Assembly (NCBI GenBank): GCA_009889585.1
Contig: WUQV01000149.1
Coordinates: forward strand, 1 to 14,688
Origin: Candidatus Bathyarchaeota archaeon
GTDB taxonomy: Archaea; Thermoproteota; Bathyarchaeia; Bathyarchaeales; WUQV01
Direction: 5' to 3'
DNA length: 14,688 nucleotides
Below are positions 1 to 6,431 of the stretch, piece by piece. Position numbers and translations under genes: made by a program. The notes beneath the pieces are model-generated. The model saw nothing but the letters and a program-made list of their open reading frames with translations, was not told the DNA's origin and searched no databases. The first letter of the stretch is position 1. Every line of letters begins with the position of its first letter.

Positions 1-118
1 ACAGGACGTTGCCCAACTCGTACTTAGCGAGTTCTATCGTGTAATTTCCGGGCAGAACCTCTATCTTGCCAACTCTGATGGACTTAAAGATGGCCGAGGC
101 ATCGAAGAGGTAGCTCAA
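1..118 (-). CDS. vapC: VapC-like PIN-domain toxin, N-terminal part (cut by window edge)
   Basis: This is the first 39 codons of a gene running off the left edge. The translation opens with LSYLFDASAIFKSI. The hydrophobic strand followed by an invariant Asp (FDAS) is the usual first strand and first metal-binding acid of PIN-domain ribonucleases; the other acidic residues would lie beyond the window. The start is TTG at 118-116, overlapping the upstream vapB stop in a TTGA, the tight coupling typical of toxin-antitoxin pairs. PIN toxins of this family cleave RNA using Mg2+ and are held inactive by the antitoxin. The family call rests on the N-terminal motif and on the neighbour; specificity cannot be judged. 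Confidence 0.8.
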   Translation of the reverse strand, partial: MSYLFDASAIFKSIRVGKIEVLPGNYTIELAKYELGNVL

Positions 119-345
119 CGGCTCTCTCTGTCCTCCCTGATAGACTTAACGATGTCCTCAGCTGGCACGAGGAGGAGCAGATCCCTCAACCTCTCGATGT
201 CCTTCTTGACCTCCTCTAAGTACTTCTTCCTAATTGCTTCCTCTATGGCCGCCTTTAGTAGGGCGGAAGGCTTAATGCCCATGCGTTCGAGTTCCTCCTT
301 CGTCTCCTTAGGAACCTTGACGGATATCGTCACATACCTACCCAT
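115..345 (-). CDS. vapB: VapB-type antitoxin
   Basis: A 76-residue protein beginning MGRYVTISVKVPKE. It has a short N-terminal beta strand followed by helices (KETKEELERMGIKPSALLKA), the layout of ribbon-helix-helix/AbrB-class VapB antitoxins. It is followed by a charged helix (KKYLEEVKKDIERLRDLL) that would wrap the PIN toxin. The N-terminal part would dimerise and bind the operator; the C-terminal half would neutralise VapC. The stop overlaps the vapC start by 4 nt. A near-perfect palindrome lies just upstream of the start, consistent with autorepression. Pair context and fold pattern make the call good; the exact VapB subfamily is not decided. Confidence 0.82.
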   Translation of the reverse strand: MGRYVTISVKVPKETKEELERMGIKPSALLKAAIEEAIRKKYLEEVKKDIERLRDLLLLVPAEDIVKSIREDRESR

Positions 346-358
346 ATGACAACCATTT

Positions 359-387
359 ATTCCTACTTATTAGTAGGAATATAAGGA
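359..387 (-). promoter_or_regulatory. vapBC promoter with palindromic operator
   Basis: Positions 359-380 form an inverted repeat with perfect 8-bp arms (ATTCCTAC / GTAGGAAT) around TTATTA. Read on the minus strand, a TATA-like TTATAT (382-387) lies directly upstream. Transcription would start near 355-360, so the palindrome sits between the TATA box and the vapB start (345). A VapB dimer bound there would block initiation, the usual autoregulation of such operons. The palindrome is seen; its role is inferred. Confidence 0.6.
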
Positions 388-562
388 TTACCTGAGGGGG
401 CCATTAGGCTGTGATAGGCGCGTTCGAGGCTTAAGGTTGACCTGTTCATAGGCTCGGATTTAACGTCGTTATTCCACCTTCGATTTCCCTTCCCCGTCGG
501 CCTACGTGCACCTACTTCAGCCTACACTCGTGGCTGCGCTCAGGTTCCTATTCCTAGACTTT
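388..562. other. Intergenic stretch without a recognised gene
   Basis: Between the vapBC promoter and the ribosome-binding region of the oxidoreductase I see no ORF with protein-like character on either strand. GCTTAAGG near 429-436 is a weak TATA candidate for the gene at 648. No convincing promoter was found. Confidence 0.35.
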
Positions 563-647
563 AGGAGGACGATTGAAGCACGTCCGTCAGAGGGGCATAG
601 CGTTGGACGAATTCCCTTTTAAGGGCTACGAACGTATCGATGAGGTG

Positions 648-2483
648 ATGTACGGCTGGAACGGTCGAATCCTACGCGTTAACCTATCCAACGGCAAAAC
701 GTCCGTTCAAACGTTCGACGCTGAATTCGCGTTAAAGTACGTCGGCGGAAGGGGCTTCGCGATAAGGCTCCTATGGGATGAGCTCGCCCCAGGCGTAGAT
801 CCATTGGGCCCTGATAACAGGCTTATCTTCGCCGCTGGGCCGTTAACCGGGCTCTTAGGCCCTAGCCTCAGCAAGCTCGTCGTAGCCGCCAAAAGCCCCC
901 TTACGAACGGCTACGGGGATGGAAACGTCGGCAGCTTAGCGGCTGTCTACCTAAGGAAGGCCGGGTACGACGCGATCGTCGTAGAAGGAAGGGCTCGTAA
1001 GCCTACGTACTTGTACGTCGAGGACGAAGGCGTTAGCTTGTTGAGCGCCGAAGGCCTTTGGGGCCGGACGACGTTCGAGACGGAGCGAAAGCTCAAGGAG
1101 GTTCACGGTAAGGACATCGGCGTCCTAACGATCGGGCCGGGAGGGGAGAACCTCGTTAAGATGGCCGTCATCACTTCCCAAGAGGGAAGGGCTGGAGGCA
1201 GGCCAGGCATCGGGGCCGTCATGGGATCTAAGAACCTAAAGGCCTTAGTCATCAGGGGGACGAAGGAGGTACCTTTAGCGGACCTTAAGGCCTATCGAGA
1301 GCTAATCGTCGAAGCGTACCGCGATATCAAGGCTAAAGCTGGCTACGAGTTCTGGATTAGGCAAGGGACGATGGCAATAATCGAATGGTCTCAAGAGAAC
1401 TACGTCCTTCCGACGTATAACTTCAAGGAGGGCTCCTTCGATCGATACAGATGCGTAGATGGGTACGCGATGGAGGCCGCTAAGGTTGAGCGAAGAGGCT
1501 GTCCCTATTGTAACATGGCGTGCGGTAACGTCGTCCTAGACTCGGAGGGCCGCTCCTCTGAGCTAGATTACGAAGGAGTGGCCATGCTCAGCTCGAACGT
1601 CGGCATCGGCCACCTTGGGAGCGTTTCAATCCTCAACCGATTAGCCGATGAATACGGTTTGGACACGATATCGCTAGGGAACGTCTTAGCGTTCGCCATG
1701 GAGGCTACTGAAAGAGGCCTGTTAAAGGATGGCGTGGAATGGGGGGATTTCAAAAGGGCTAAGGCCTTGGTGGAGGATACGGCCTACAGACGAGACCTCG
1801 GAGCCTTGCTCGCAGAAGGCGTCATGAGGATTAGCGAAAAGCTTAAGGCTGGGTCAGAGGCATGGGCGATGCACGTCAAGGGCCTTGAGGTATCAGCTTA
1901 CGATTGTCATACGACCCCTGCTATGGCCTTGTCTTACGCCACTTCGCCGATAGGAGCTCATCATAAGGATGCGTGGATAATAGCTTGGGAGGTAAGGGTC
2001 GATAGACTTGGTTATTCGAAGGAGAAGGCGGCGAAGGTCGTAGAGCTTCAAAGGATTCGAGGAGGCCTCTTTGAGTCAATCGTCTCATGTAGATTCCCTT
2101 GGGTTGAATTGGGCTTTTCATTAGAATGGTACCCGAGGTTGCTAAAAGCTGCGACTGGCGTTAATATGCCGTTAGAGGAGCTATTGTATTCAGTTGCTGA
2201 TAGAATTTATGCGCTTATTAGGGCGTTTTGGGTGAGGGAGTATGGAGGAATGTGGAGTAGTAAATTGGACGTTCCGCCGAGGAGATGGTTTGATGAACCA
2301 TTAACTAAGGGGCATTATGCAGGGCTTAAATTAGATGAGGAGAAGTTCAATGAATTGCTTAAAGGTTATTATGAATTGCGAGGGTGGGATGGAAGAGGGA
2401 TACCTAGGAGGAATACATTAGAAAGGTTAGGTCTAGCGGATATAGCTAACGAGCTTGAGAAATACGTCAAACTCAAGCCGTGA
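648..2483 (+). CDS. aor: Tungsten-type aldehyde:ferredoxin oxidoreductase (AOR family)
   Basis: A 611-residue cytoplasmic enzyme that oxidises aldehydes to carboxylic acids and reduces ferredoxin, using tungsto-bispterin and one [4Fe-4S] cluster. It begins MYGWNGRILRVNL, the family's usual N-terminus. Cluster cysteines are C285, C288 and C292 (CPYCNMAC), with C481 (VSCRF) as fourth ligand. These match the spacing known for Pyrococcus furiosus AOR (288/291/295/494). A DEYGLD motif at 334-339 fits the pterin-binding DxxGL(C/D) signature; the second copy near C481 is degenerate (ESIVSC). I chose ATG 648 because this numbering aligns with the family and GAGGTG precedes it. An in-frame TTG at 573 with a strong AGGAGG (563-568) would add 25 residues. 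Codons are GC-rich to about 2140, then AT-rich. Substrate class is not determinable. Confidence 0.95.
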   Translation: MYGWNGRILRVNLSNGKTSVQTFDAEFALKYVGGRGFAIRLLWDELAPGVDPLGPDNRLIFAAGPLTGLLGPSLSKLVVAAKSPLTNGYGDGNVGSLAAVYLRKAGYDAIVVEGRARKPTYLYVEDEGVSLLSAEGLWGRTTFETERKLKEVHGKDIGVLTIGPGGENLVKMAVITSQEGRAGGRPGIGAVMGSKNLKALVIRGTKEVPLADLKAYRELIVEAYRDIKAKAGYEFWIRQGTMAIIEWSQENYVLPTYNFKEGSFDRYRCVDGYAMEAAKVERRGCPYCNMACGNVVLDSEGRSSELDYEGVAMLSSNVGIGHLGSVSILNRLADEYGLDTISLGNVLAFAMEATERGLLKDGVEWGDFKRAKALVEDTAYRRDLGALLAEGVMRISEKLKAGSEAWAMHVKGLEVSAYDCHTTPAMALSYATSPIGAHHKDAWIIAWEVRVDRLGYSKEKAAKVVELQRIRGGLFESIVSCRFPWVELGFSLEWYPRLLKAATGVNMPLEELLYSVADRIYALIRAFWVREYGGMWSSKLDVPPRRWFDEPLTKGHYAGLKLDEEKFNELLKGYYELRGWDGRGIPRRNTLERLGLADIANELEKYVKLKP

Positions 2484-2507
2484 GCTATATCAGACGTTTT
2501 ATATAGC
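2484..2507. promoter_or_regulatory. Inverted repeat with TATA-like arms after the AOR stop
   Basis: GCTATAT (2484-2490) and ATATAGC (2501-2507) are perfect 7-bp arms around a 10-base spacer, starting at the first base after the AOR stop codon. It could be a short hairpin ending the transcript, or a TATA-like element for a lost downstream gene. No T-run follows, so a classical terminator is not supported. Confidence 0.35.
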
Positions 2508-2520
2508 GCTAGGTCGCCAG

Positions 2521-2578
2521 AAATCCCTAGACATAAACGTGGGCAGTTGCATACGTCGTTGCTATTTATTCATAGTAA
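2521..2578. repeat. 58-bp dispersed repeat, copy 1
   Basis: This segment aligns along its whole length with 5755-5813. I count 13 substitutions, all transitions, and one 1-base gap, with identical ends (AAATCC and CATAGTAA). On the minus strand both copies can be read as a short peptide with a shared NDV, but copy 1 carries the gap. It is most likely a remnant of a formerly duplicated coding sequence. Confidence 0.6.
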
Positions 2579-2641
2579 GGTCTTTGTTAGACCAAATGAT
2601 TATCTGATGTTATAAGGAAGTCAGGATAGGCTGCGCCCTCA

Positions 2642-2825
2642 CTAGAGCTCCTTCACGTATAGCTCAGAGAAGTTAGGGGACAACGTATAGCTACCCTTAA
2701 GCCCTTATGGACTTTAAAGGATATCCCAATCCTTCTGTTAGAGGTCGCCTCTATTAACTCGTGAAAGCTAAGCCTTAAGCCCTTAGACGCTCTGCCTACT
2801 TAACAATAATGCCTCCCCATTGCAT
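2642..2825 (-). pseudogene. Remnant of a small unidentified gene, frameshifted
   Basis: On the minus strand, three protein-like segments follow one another in different frames. The first is an ATG (2825-2823) giving MQWGGIIVK then a stop. The second is a longer stretch containing SFHELIEATSNRRIGISFK and HKGL. The third is GSYTLSPNFSELYVKEL, ending in TAG at 2642-2644. Joined by two small indels they would make a protein of about 60 residues with a sensible charged C-terminus. The composition looks coding rather than random, but I do not recognise a family. An intact small protein is unlikely because no single frame spans it. Confidence 0.4.
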
Positions 2826-2872
2826 AGGCGTTTGAGGCGTTATCTAAAGCTATCTATCCGTAAAGAGCTTAA

Positions 2873-3135
2873 ATGAGGTCCTTCGTAGATAGACTAAACC
2901 TCGAAGAGTTTAATGCCGTAGGAGTAATGCTGAGGAGCTCTTGGAGGGAAAAACTCCATCTATAAGACTTTTATATCAGCTTAAGGATATAAAGCGCTGG
3001 GGTAGCTTCTTGGCCAGGATCGGCAGCTTAAGGCTGATTTCGTATAAACGCATAGGCAGGGTTTATAGCGTCGAAGTGCTTAGGAAGCTCTACGAGGAAT
3101 ATGAAGATGCCTACAAGGGTAAAGATAAGGATTAG
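2873..3135 (+). CDS. Small winged-helix-like protein, 5' part possibly frameshifted
   Basis: The clearly open part runs from TTG 2941 to 3135 (64 aa), with GAGGAG just upstream. It contains LLYQLKDIKRWGSFLARI, then LISYKRIGRVYSVEVL and a charged helix. The pattern of helix, helix, then a strand pair resembles a winged-helix DNA-binding domain. Upstream, ATG 2873 opens MRSFVDRLNLEEFNAVGVML in another frame. It runs straight into the downstream frame (AEELLEGKTPS) if one base is changed near 2935. The intact gene may therefore be 2873-3135 with a frameshift, or the real gene may start at the TTG. It overlaps the next gene by 35 nt, suggesting translational coupling. Function is unknown; a regulator of the downstream gene is only a guess. 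Confidence 0.5.
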
Positions 3136-3547
3136 AAGTCTAAAAGGCTTTAGGGTAGGAGAGATAATGGAAACTAGCTCTCTTCTTAACACTGGATATA
3201 CAGGTTCTTCGCCAGAGGTAATTTTTCCCTTAAGGCTAGCGGAGACGTTAGGGGTATGGCCTCCTCCACTAGGAGCTATAGAGTCTACTTACGATACGGC
3301 TGGTGGGCCAGTTAGGTTTTATATGATTAAGGAAGCAGCTATAATAAGAATAGTAGAAGAGGACGTGTTATCTAAAGAGCTAATAGTAGATGTAGCTGTA
3401 TCCCCTATAGAGAAGGAGGTTCTCTTAAGTGACTACGTAATAGGGGAGCTGGGCATAGTTATATTAAACGCTTATAGAGGTTATTGGAGGTTCGACTTCG
3501 ACCCCTTGGATAAGGTGAGGTATGGCAAAAGGCCTGAGCTTTGGTAA
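3101..3547 (+). CDS. Retropepsin-like (clan AA) aspartic protease homologue
   Basis: A 148-residue protein with the layout of archaeal retropepsin-like proteins. A beta hairpin leads to LLNTGYTGSS (N30-T31-G32), followed by a helix with FPLRLAETLGVW, then a flap-like YDTAGGPVRFY. A second repeat ends in EVLLSDYVIGELGIVI, the usual psi-loop plus hydrophobic strand, and a C-terminal WRFDFDP. Retropepsins dimerise, each subunit giving one catalytic Asp in D-T/S-G; here that residue is Asn, so catalysis is doubtful unless Asn is normal in this subfamily. ATG 3101 has GAGG upstream; ATG 3107 is an alternative. It overlaps the preceding small gene, implying one transcript. The family call is from motif and fold pattern, not from a search. 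Confidence 0.7.
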   Translation: MKMPTRVKIRIRSLKGFRVGEIMETSSLLNTGYTGSSPEVIFPLRLAETLGVWPPPLGAIESTYDTAGGPVRFYMIKEAAIIRIVEEDVLSKELIVDVAVSPIEKEVLLSDYVIGELGIVILNAYRGYWRFDFDPLDKVRYGKRPELW

Positions 3548-3560
3548 GCTTGCTATCCGA

Positions 3561-3569
3561 TATAAAAAG
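3561..3569 (+). promoter_or_regulatory. Orphan TATA box (TATAAAAAG)
   Basis: A textbook archaeal TATA element 14 bases after the protease stop. Transcription would begin near 3588, yet no intact ORF follows. Only short open fragments occur before 3700, for example one with EVGEGVAEKELTL that ends quickly. It may drive a small RNA or be the relic of a lost gene. Confidence 0.35.
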
Positions 3570-3758
3570 CCTTCAAAAACCTCAGACGGCTCTATTCATA
3601 ACCCGAACTTAACCGTGAAGTTAATGAGGTCGGCGAGGGAGTTGCAGAGAAGGAGCTCACGCTAGGTGGCGGCTAATCTGGATAAGCGAAGTATGACTCG
3701 TCTTCCCCCATCGTTCTTCTCACGTTTCATGACGTTCTAAGCGCTCTCTGACGCTCCT

Positions 3759-3767
3759 CTTTAAATG
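3759..3767 (+). promoter_or_regulatory. TATA promoter of the membrane-protein gene, leaderless
   Basis: CTTTAAATG is centred about 25 bases before the ATG at 3788. With the usual archaeal TATA-to-start distance, transcription begins at or next to the initiation codon, so the mRNA is probably leaderless. No Shine-Dalgarno sequence precedes the ATG, which agrees. Confidence 0.6.
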
Positions 3768-3787
3768 CTCAGTATGAATTTGAATAC

Positions 3788-4765
3788 ATGGACTTTCAAC
3801 GGAATCCGTTAAACGTCAATAAATGGCCTATGGACGAAGATCACGTGGCTGGCCGATTATCCGAATATAGACCGTACAGAGCTTTACCGAAAAGCTTAAA
3901 TTTCAATCCGAGGAAGGCGAGGAATGTAGGAATGCCGAAGAGCGGGCTAAGCCATTCAAGGCTAATAATCGCAACTACAACTTTAATTATAATCGCGATG
4001 TGGACTGCGATGGGGATCATCGTTAATAATAGCCCTTATGAAAACGTTGCAAGAAGAGCAGAAGATAGGGTAGATCCGGAATTATATTCAGCTATATCAT
4101 TTCATGGTAAAGCAAGGGCATGGATACTTGTAGTCCTTGATCATTTTAAGAGGGAGGAAGGAAGAATTCCAAAGGATGTTTATGATATGATAATGAGGCA
4201 TAAGGGGCCTGCATATCTAGTGTACGATGTAGATGAATTCAATGCTAAAGTGCCGTGGCATTTGCGAAAGCTCCCCGAATTGTACGTTTTTACAATCGAA
4301 GTAGATGAAAGGGCTTTAAACATCCTTAAAGAAGCTGAAGGAATAAGGGGATTAGCATTATATAGGGAGCTTTCATTAGACTTCATAAGCCGTGTAGCTG
4401 GGATCGATAAAGCCTTAATAGGGCCTGTTTTTCATAAAGGTGTAGTAGAGCTCATCTTACTTATACGTGAATATGCTCCAGAATATTCAATAGTGGTGGA
4501 AATATCTACATGGGGAAAAGGAAGCCCTGTAACAGTATTACGGAGATTCGTAGATAGAGGGGTAGTGAAGATCCAATGGGTAATACGAGATCCTAGTGAT
4601 CCAGAGATGCCGGTTCTCCCTGGAGGTTCTTTCGTTACGATGAATATAAAGGCGGATTTTGAATTCTTGAAGGAGTTGATGAAGGAGTTAATAAGATCTT
4701 TTGGTACTGAAGGTTGGGGTATCAAGCCATTAATAGCCTTTAAGGCTACTTTCTCCCTCCCCTAA
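3788..4765 (+). CDS. Single-pass membrane-anchored protein, extracytoplasmic part possibly inhibitor-I9-like
   Basis: A 325-residue protein I do not recognise as a whole. Residues 1-56 are polar and basic (cytoplasmic side by the positive-inside rule). Residues 57-79 are one strongly hydrophobic helix (LIIATTTLIIIAMW). The remainder would lie outside the cell. The part around 135-200 has WILVVLDHF, LPELYVFTIEVDERALNIL and a helix leading to GIRGLALYREL. That order resembles the propeptide/inhibitor I9 domain that precedes subtilisin-like proteases. No Asp-His-Ser catalytic motifs follow, so this is not a protease, and the I9 resemblance is only by eye. ATG 3788 fits the leaderless promoter; ATG 3932 would remove the basic leader. 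No operon partner is visible; a T-run terminator follows at 4865. Confidence 0.65.
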   Translation: MDFQRNPLNVNKWPMDEDHVAGRLSEYRPYRALPKSLNFNPRKARNVGMPKSGLSHSRLIIATTTLIIIAMWTAMGIIVNNSPYENVARRAEDRVDPELYSAISFHGKARAWILVVLDHFKREEGRIPKDVYDMIMRHKGPAYLVYDVDEFNAKVPWHLRKLPELYVFTIEVDERALNILKEAEGIRGLALYRELSLDFISRVAGIDKALIGPVFHKGVVELILLIREYAPEYSIVVEISTWGKGSPVTVLRRFVDRGVVKIQWVIRDPSDPEMPVLPGGSFVTMNIKADFEFLKELMKELIRSFGTEGWGIKPLIAFKATFSLP

Positions 4766-4864
4766 ATAGTGATCATTATGTACTTCAGCAATATTAAAGT
4801 TGACAAAGGAAAGTGATACTCGGTCGTCTTACTCATAGACGGAACTGTATTTGTACTTGTCGCC

Positions 4865-4870
4865 TTTTTT
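4865..4870 (+). terminator. T-run terminator
   Basis: Six consecutive T on the coding strand about 100 bases after the stop of the gene ending at 4765. Archaeal RNA polymerase terminates at such oligo-T stretches without needing a hairpin. It is the only clear T-run downstream of that gene. Confidence 0.45.
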
Positions 4871-5372
4871 AATACACCTCTCAATACTAGGTCTTAACGT
4901 AGGAAGGCTCGATGTCATCCCTTATTGAATATGTTAAGTCAAGCGTGAGGAGGAAGCTAGGACCGTTTGGAGACGAACATAACATCGCAAAAGGGGAGAT
5001 GTGAAAGCCCGCCAGTCTATAAGTGAGAAGACCAATATATGCATGTGAAAGAGGGATGTAGACAGATATGGAGGGTAGCATGTATGTGAGGAGAAGAGAG
5101 TAGATTGTGCATTGCTTTTCAAGAAGAAAAGGAAACAGTTAGAAGACTTTTGTGCAAAGAGCATACGGAGTGGAATACCATGTAAGATTAAGTGGACACA
5201 TGAAGAAAACGTGAACTTATGCCTAGCCCGTTAAAGGGGTGCGTTAAGGACCTCTGCCCGCCCTGATGAATGTTAAATGCAGGCATCTACCTGTATAAGG
5301 TTGAATATGAAAAGTGGAACGTTAGTACTAAAGGGCTTACGATCTGCCTATTCACAGCTTTAGGTATCACTG

Positions 5373-5537
5373 ATGCGCGCTTTCCTCACGATAACTCAGC
5401 CGAGCAAGGTCAAAGGGCTGACGACCATCGTTTACTACGAGGGATTTCCGAGGAGTCAAGCTACACTCTTATATGAAGAGGCTAAGTCAATAACTAATGA
5501 ATTCCTCAAGATAATTCGAAGAAGGCTCCCGATCTAA
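5373..5537 (+). CDS. Short ORF of 54 codons, doubtful gene or gene remnant
   Basis: ATG 5373 to TAA 5537 encodes a peptide starting MRAFLTITQPSKVKGLTTIV. It continues with YYEGFPRSQATLLYEEA and ends in a basic helix (FLKIIRRRLPI). Two strands followed by an amphipathic helix look like folded protein rather than random translation. No ribosome binding site or promoter is clear, and the surroundings are decayed, so it may be the C-terminal end of a lost gene. I do not recognise a family. Confidence 0.3.
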   Translation: MRAFLTITQPSKVKGLTTIVYYEGFPRSQATLLYEEAKSITNEFLKIIRRRLPI

Positions 5538-5601
5538 AATTAGAGTATACTTGTGAAAGGCCTTAGGTCAAGTTGTGCTTGAACTTTTACATTTGATAGC
5601 G

Positions 5602-5733
5602 TCAGCGACTTAACTGAAGATTATTCTTCGCCCCTATCGCAGGGGTCGGCGTTATTGAAGCTGGCACTACGGTCGGAGCGATCGTTAACGTCGCCAATCG
5701 TATCGCCTCCTCGAAGTCGATCTCCTCAAGGGC
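5602..5733 (-). pseudogene. Degraded internal fragment of rpl12 (P1/L12)
   Basis: Read on the minus strand this encodes ALEEIDFEEAIRLATL, then a Pro/Ala/Thr hinge with TPTPAIGAK, and a stop at 5602. The intact rpl12 at 7508-7846 has ALEEIDIEGAIQSATL, a Pro/Thr hinge and SAKK at the same spacing. About 92 bp align without gaps, including an identical 18-bp run (5716-5733 versus 7688-7705). The fragment lacks the N-terminal dimerisation part: an in-frame TAA lies directly upstream at 5734-5736. It also lacks the Glu/Lys tail with ALFG. It cannot make a functional stalk protein, so it is a decayed partial duplicate or a transferred piece. Confidence 0.7.
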
Positions 5734-5754
5734 TTACCATAATCGGAGCCGTCG

Positions 5755-5813
5755 AAATCCTTAGACGTAAACATGAGCACATCGTATACATCATTGTTAC
5801 TCACTCATAGTAA
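5755..5813. repeat. 59-bp dispersed repeat, copy 2
   Basis: Partner of 2521-2578 (13 transitions, one gap). On the minus strand a GTG opens an uninterrupted frame through this copy (NNDVYDVLMFTSKDFDGS), running up to and past the edge of the rpl12 fragment. Copy 2 therefore looks less decayed than copy 1. It may be the end of an unidentified coding sequence joined to the rpl12 piece. Confidence 0.55.
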
Positions 5814-6025
5814 CATACGTAAATTCGCTTCCACATGTGATCGGCTGAAGAGATTCCATCCATCATCGCCTTTCAGTGCTCGAGTCTTAAGTCATCGATA
5901 GGAAGAGGGTTCTTGGGCACAACCTTCTTGCTTTTCTACTAATGGAAGCGTAGTCAAGGTCGCTCCATTTAGTCTGAGGGGATACGTCTTTACCATAATG
6001 CTCCTTCTTCAAAGCATGGAAATAA

Positions 6026-6175
6026 CTAAAACCGTCCTCACAAGGCCTTTCTAACCTTGTTAAGGGGTTAGTGAAGAACGGTGGAAATGTAGTTGAATTT
6101 GGAAGGTTTTATCTCTCCCCTAAAGATTTCTTTTATTTGCATGATAGCTTTAAGGCTTTTTGTGTCAAAAATTAG
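6026..6175 (+). pseudogene. Possible coding remnant
   Basis: A 50-codon open frame between two stops, with only an internal GTG (6071) as start. The peptide contains LVKGLVKNGGNVVEFGRFYL and SPKDFFYLHD, which look like a helix, a strand and a turn of a folded protein. There is no upstream start of normal size and no recognised family. It is recorded because it is the most protein-like reading of this stretch. Confidence 0.25.
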
Positions 6176-6192
6176 CCTAATGCTTAGAAACG

Positions 6193-6200
6193 TTTAAAAG
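6193..6200 (+). promoter_or_regulatory. TATA promoter for the small gene at 6234
   Basis: TTTAAAAG, preceded by purine-rich AGAAACG that could serve as a BRE, predicts transcription starting near 6222. That is about 12 bases before the ATG at 6234, leaving a very short leader with only a weak GAAGAAG ahead of the start. Confidence 0.5.
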
Positions 6201-6233
6201 CTACCACTAGCAAATCACACATCGAAGAAGCTC

Positions 6234-6431
6234 ATGAGGCGCAGGATAAGAGCTCGCATAGTTGAGCCGAAGGATTTGGGAAAGGTTGAAGTTGAATCTG
6301 AAGAAGAGCTTGAAAAAATAGCTAGTGACCTTGATTCGCCAATATTATTGTGCGAAAGAGATGGCTACATTGGAGTCTTTGATGGAAGGAATAAGGTGCT
6401 CTACTACTGGCCTATTAAGAAGGCTAAATGA
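6234..6431 (+). CDS. Small protein of unknown function (65 aa)
   Basis: MRRRIRARIVEPKDLGKVEV opens a basic strand. A helix (SEEELEKIASDL) and two strands follow (SPILLCERDGYIGVFD; KVLYYWPIKK). The alternation suggests a small alpha/beta domain. It has its own promoter (6193-6200). The stop TGA (6429-6431) lies inside a second open frame (+1) that continues in protein-like manner with NEWLSRLARILEKL. The two may form one polypeptide by a +1 shift at AAA-TGA, be a mutated single gene, or be two overlapping genes. No family recognised. Confidence 0.6.
   Translation: MRRRIRARIVEPKDLGKVEVESEEELEKIASDLDSPILLCERDGYIGVFDGRNKVLYYWPIKKAK

Larger units (their letters stand above)
4871..6185. other. Gene-poor stretch with coding remnants
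   Basis: No intact gene of normal size is visible over about 1.3 kb. Protein-like pieces occur in changing frames. An ATG at 4912 opens 30 residues (MSSLIEYVKSSVRRKLGPFG) and stops at 5004. A purine-rich, C-poor part lies at about 5010-5170. A 54-codon ORF lies at 5373-5537, an rpl12 fragment at 5602-5733, a repeat copy at 5755-5813, and an open 50-codon frame at 6026-6175. Part of 5820-6000 also looks like decayed minus-strand coding sequence. The simplest reading is a gene graveyard or a degraded insertion. Confidence 0.5.

Noticed and set aside
573..647. TTG start for the AOR gene with AGGAGG upstream
   Set aside because: The site looks good, but the added 25 residues precede the conserved family N-terminus and would shift cysteine numbering away from the characterised enzyme; kept only as an alternative.
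4887..5164. Two overlapping minus-strand open frames of 64 and 76 codons
   Set aside because: They arise opposite a purine-rich stretch, giving Ser/Leu/Phe-rich peptides without domain character, and no promoter or ribosome binding site supports them.
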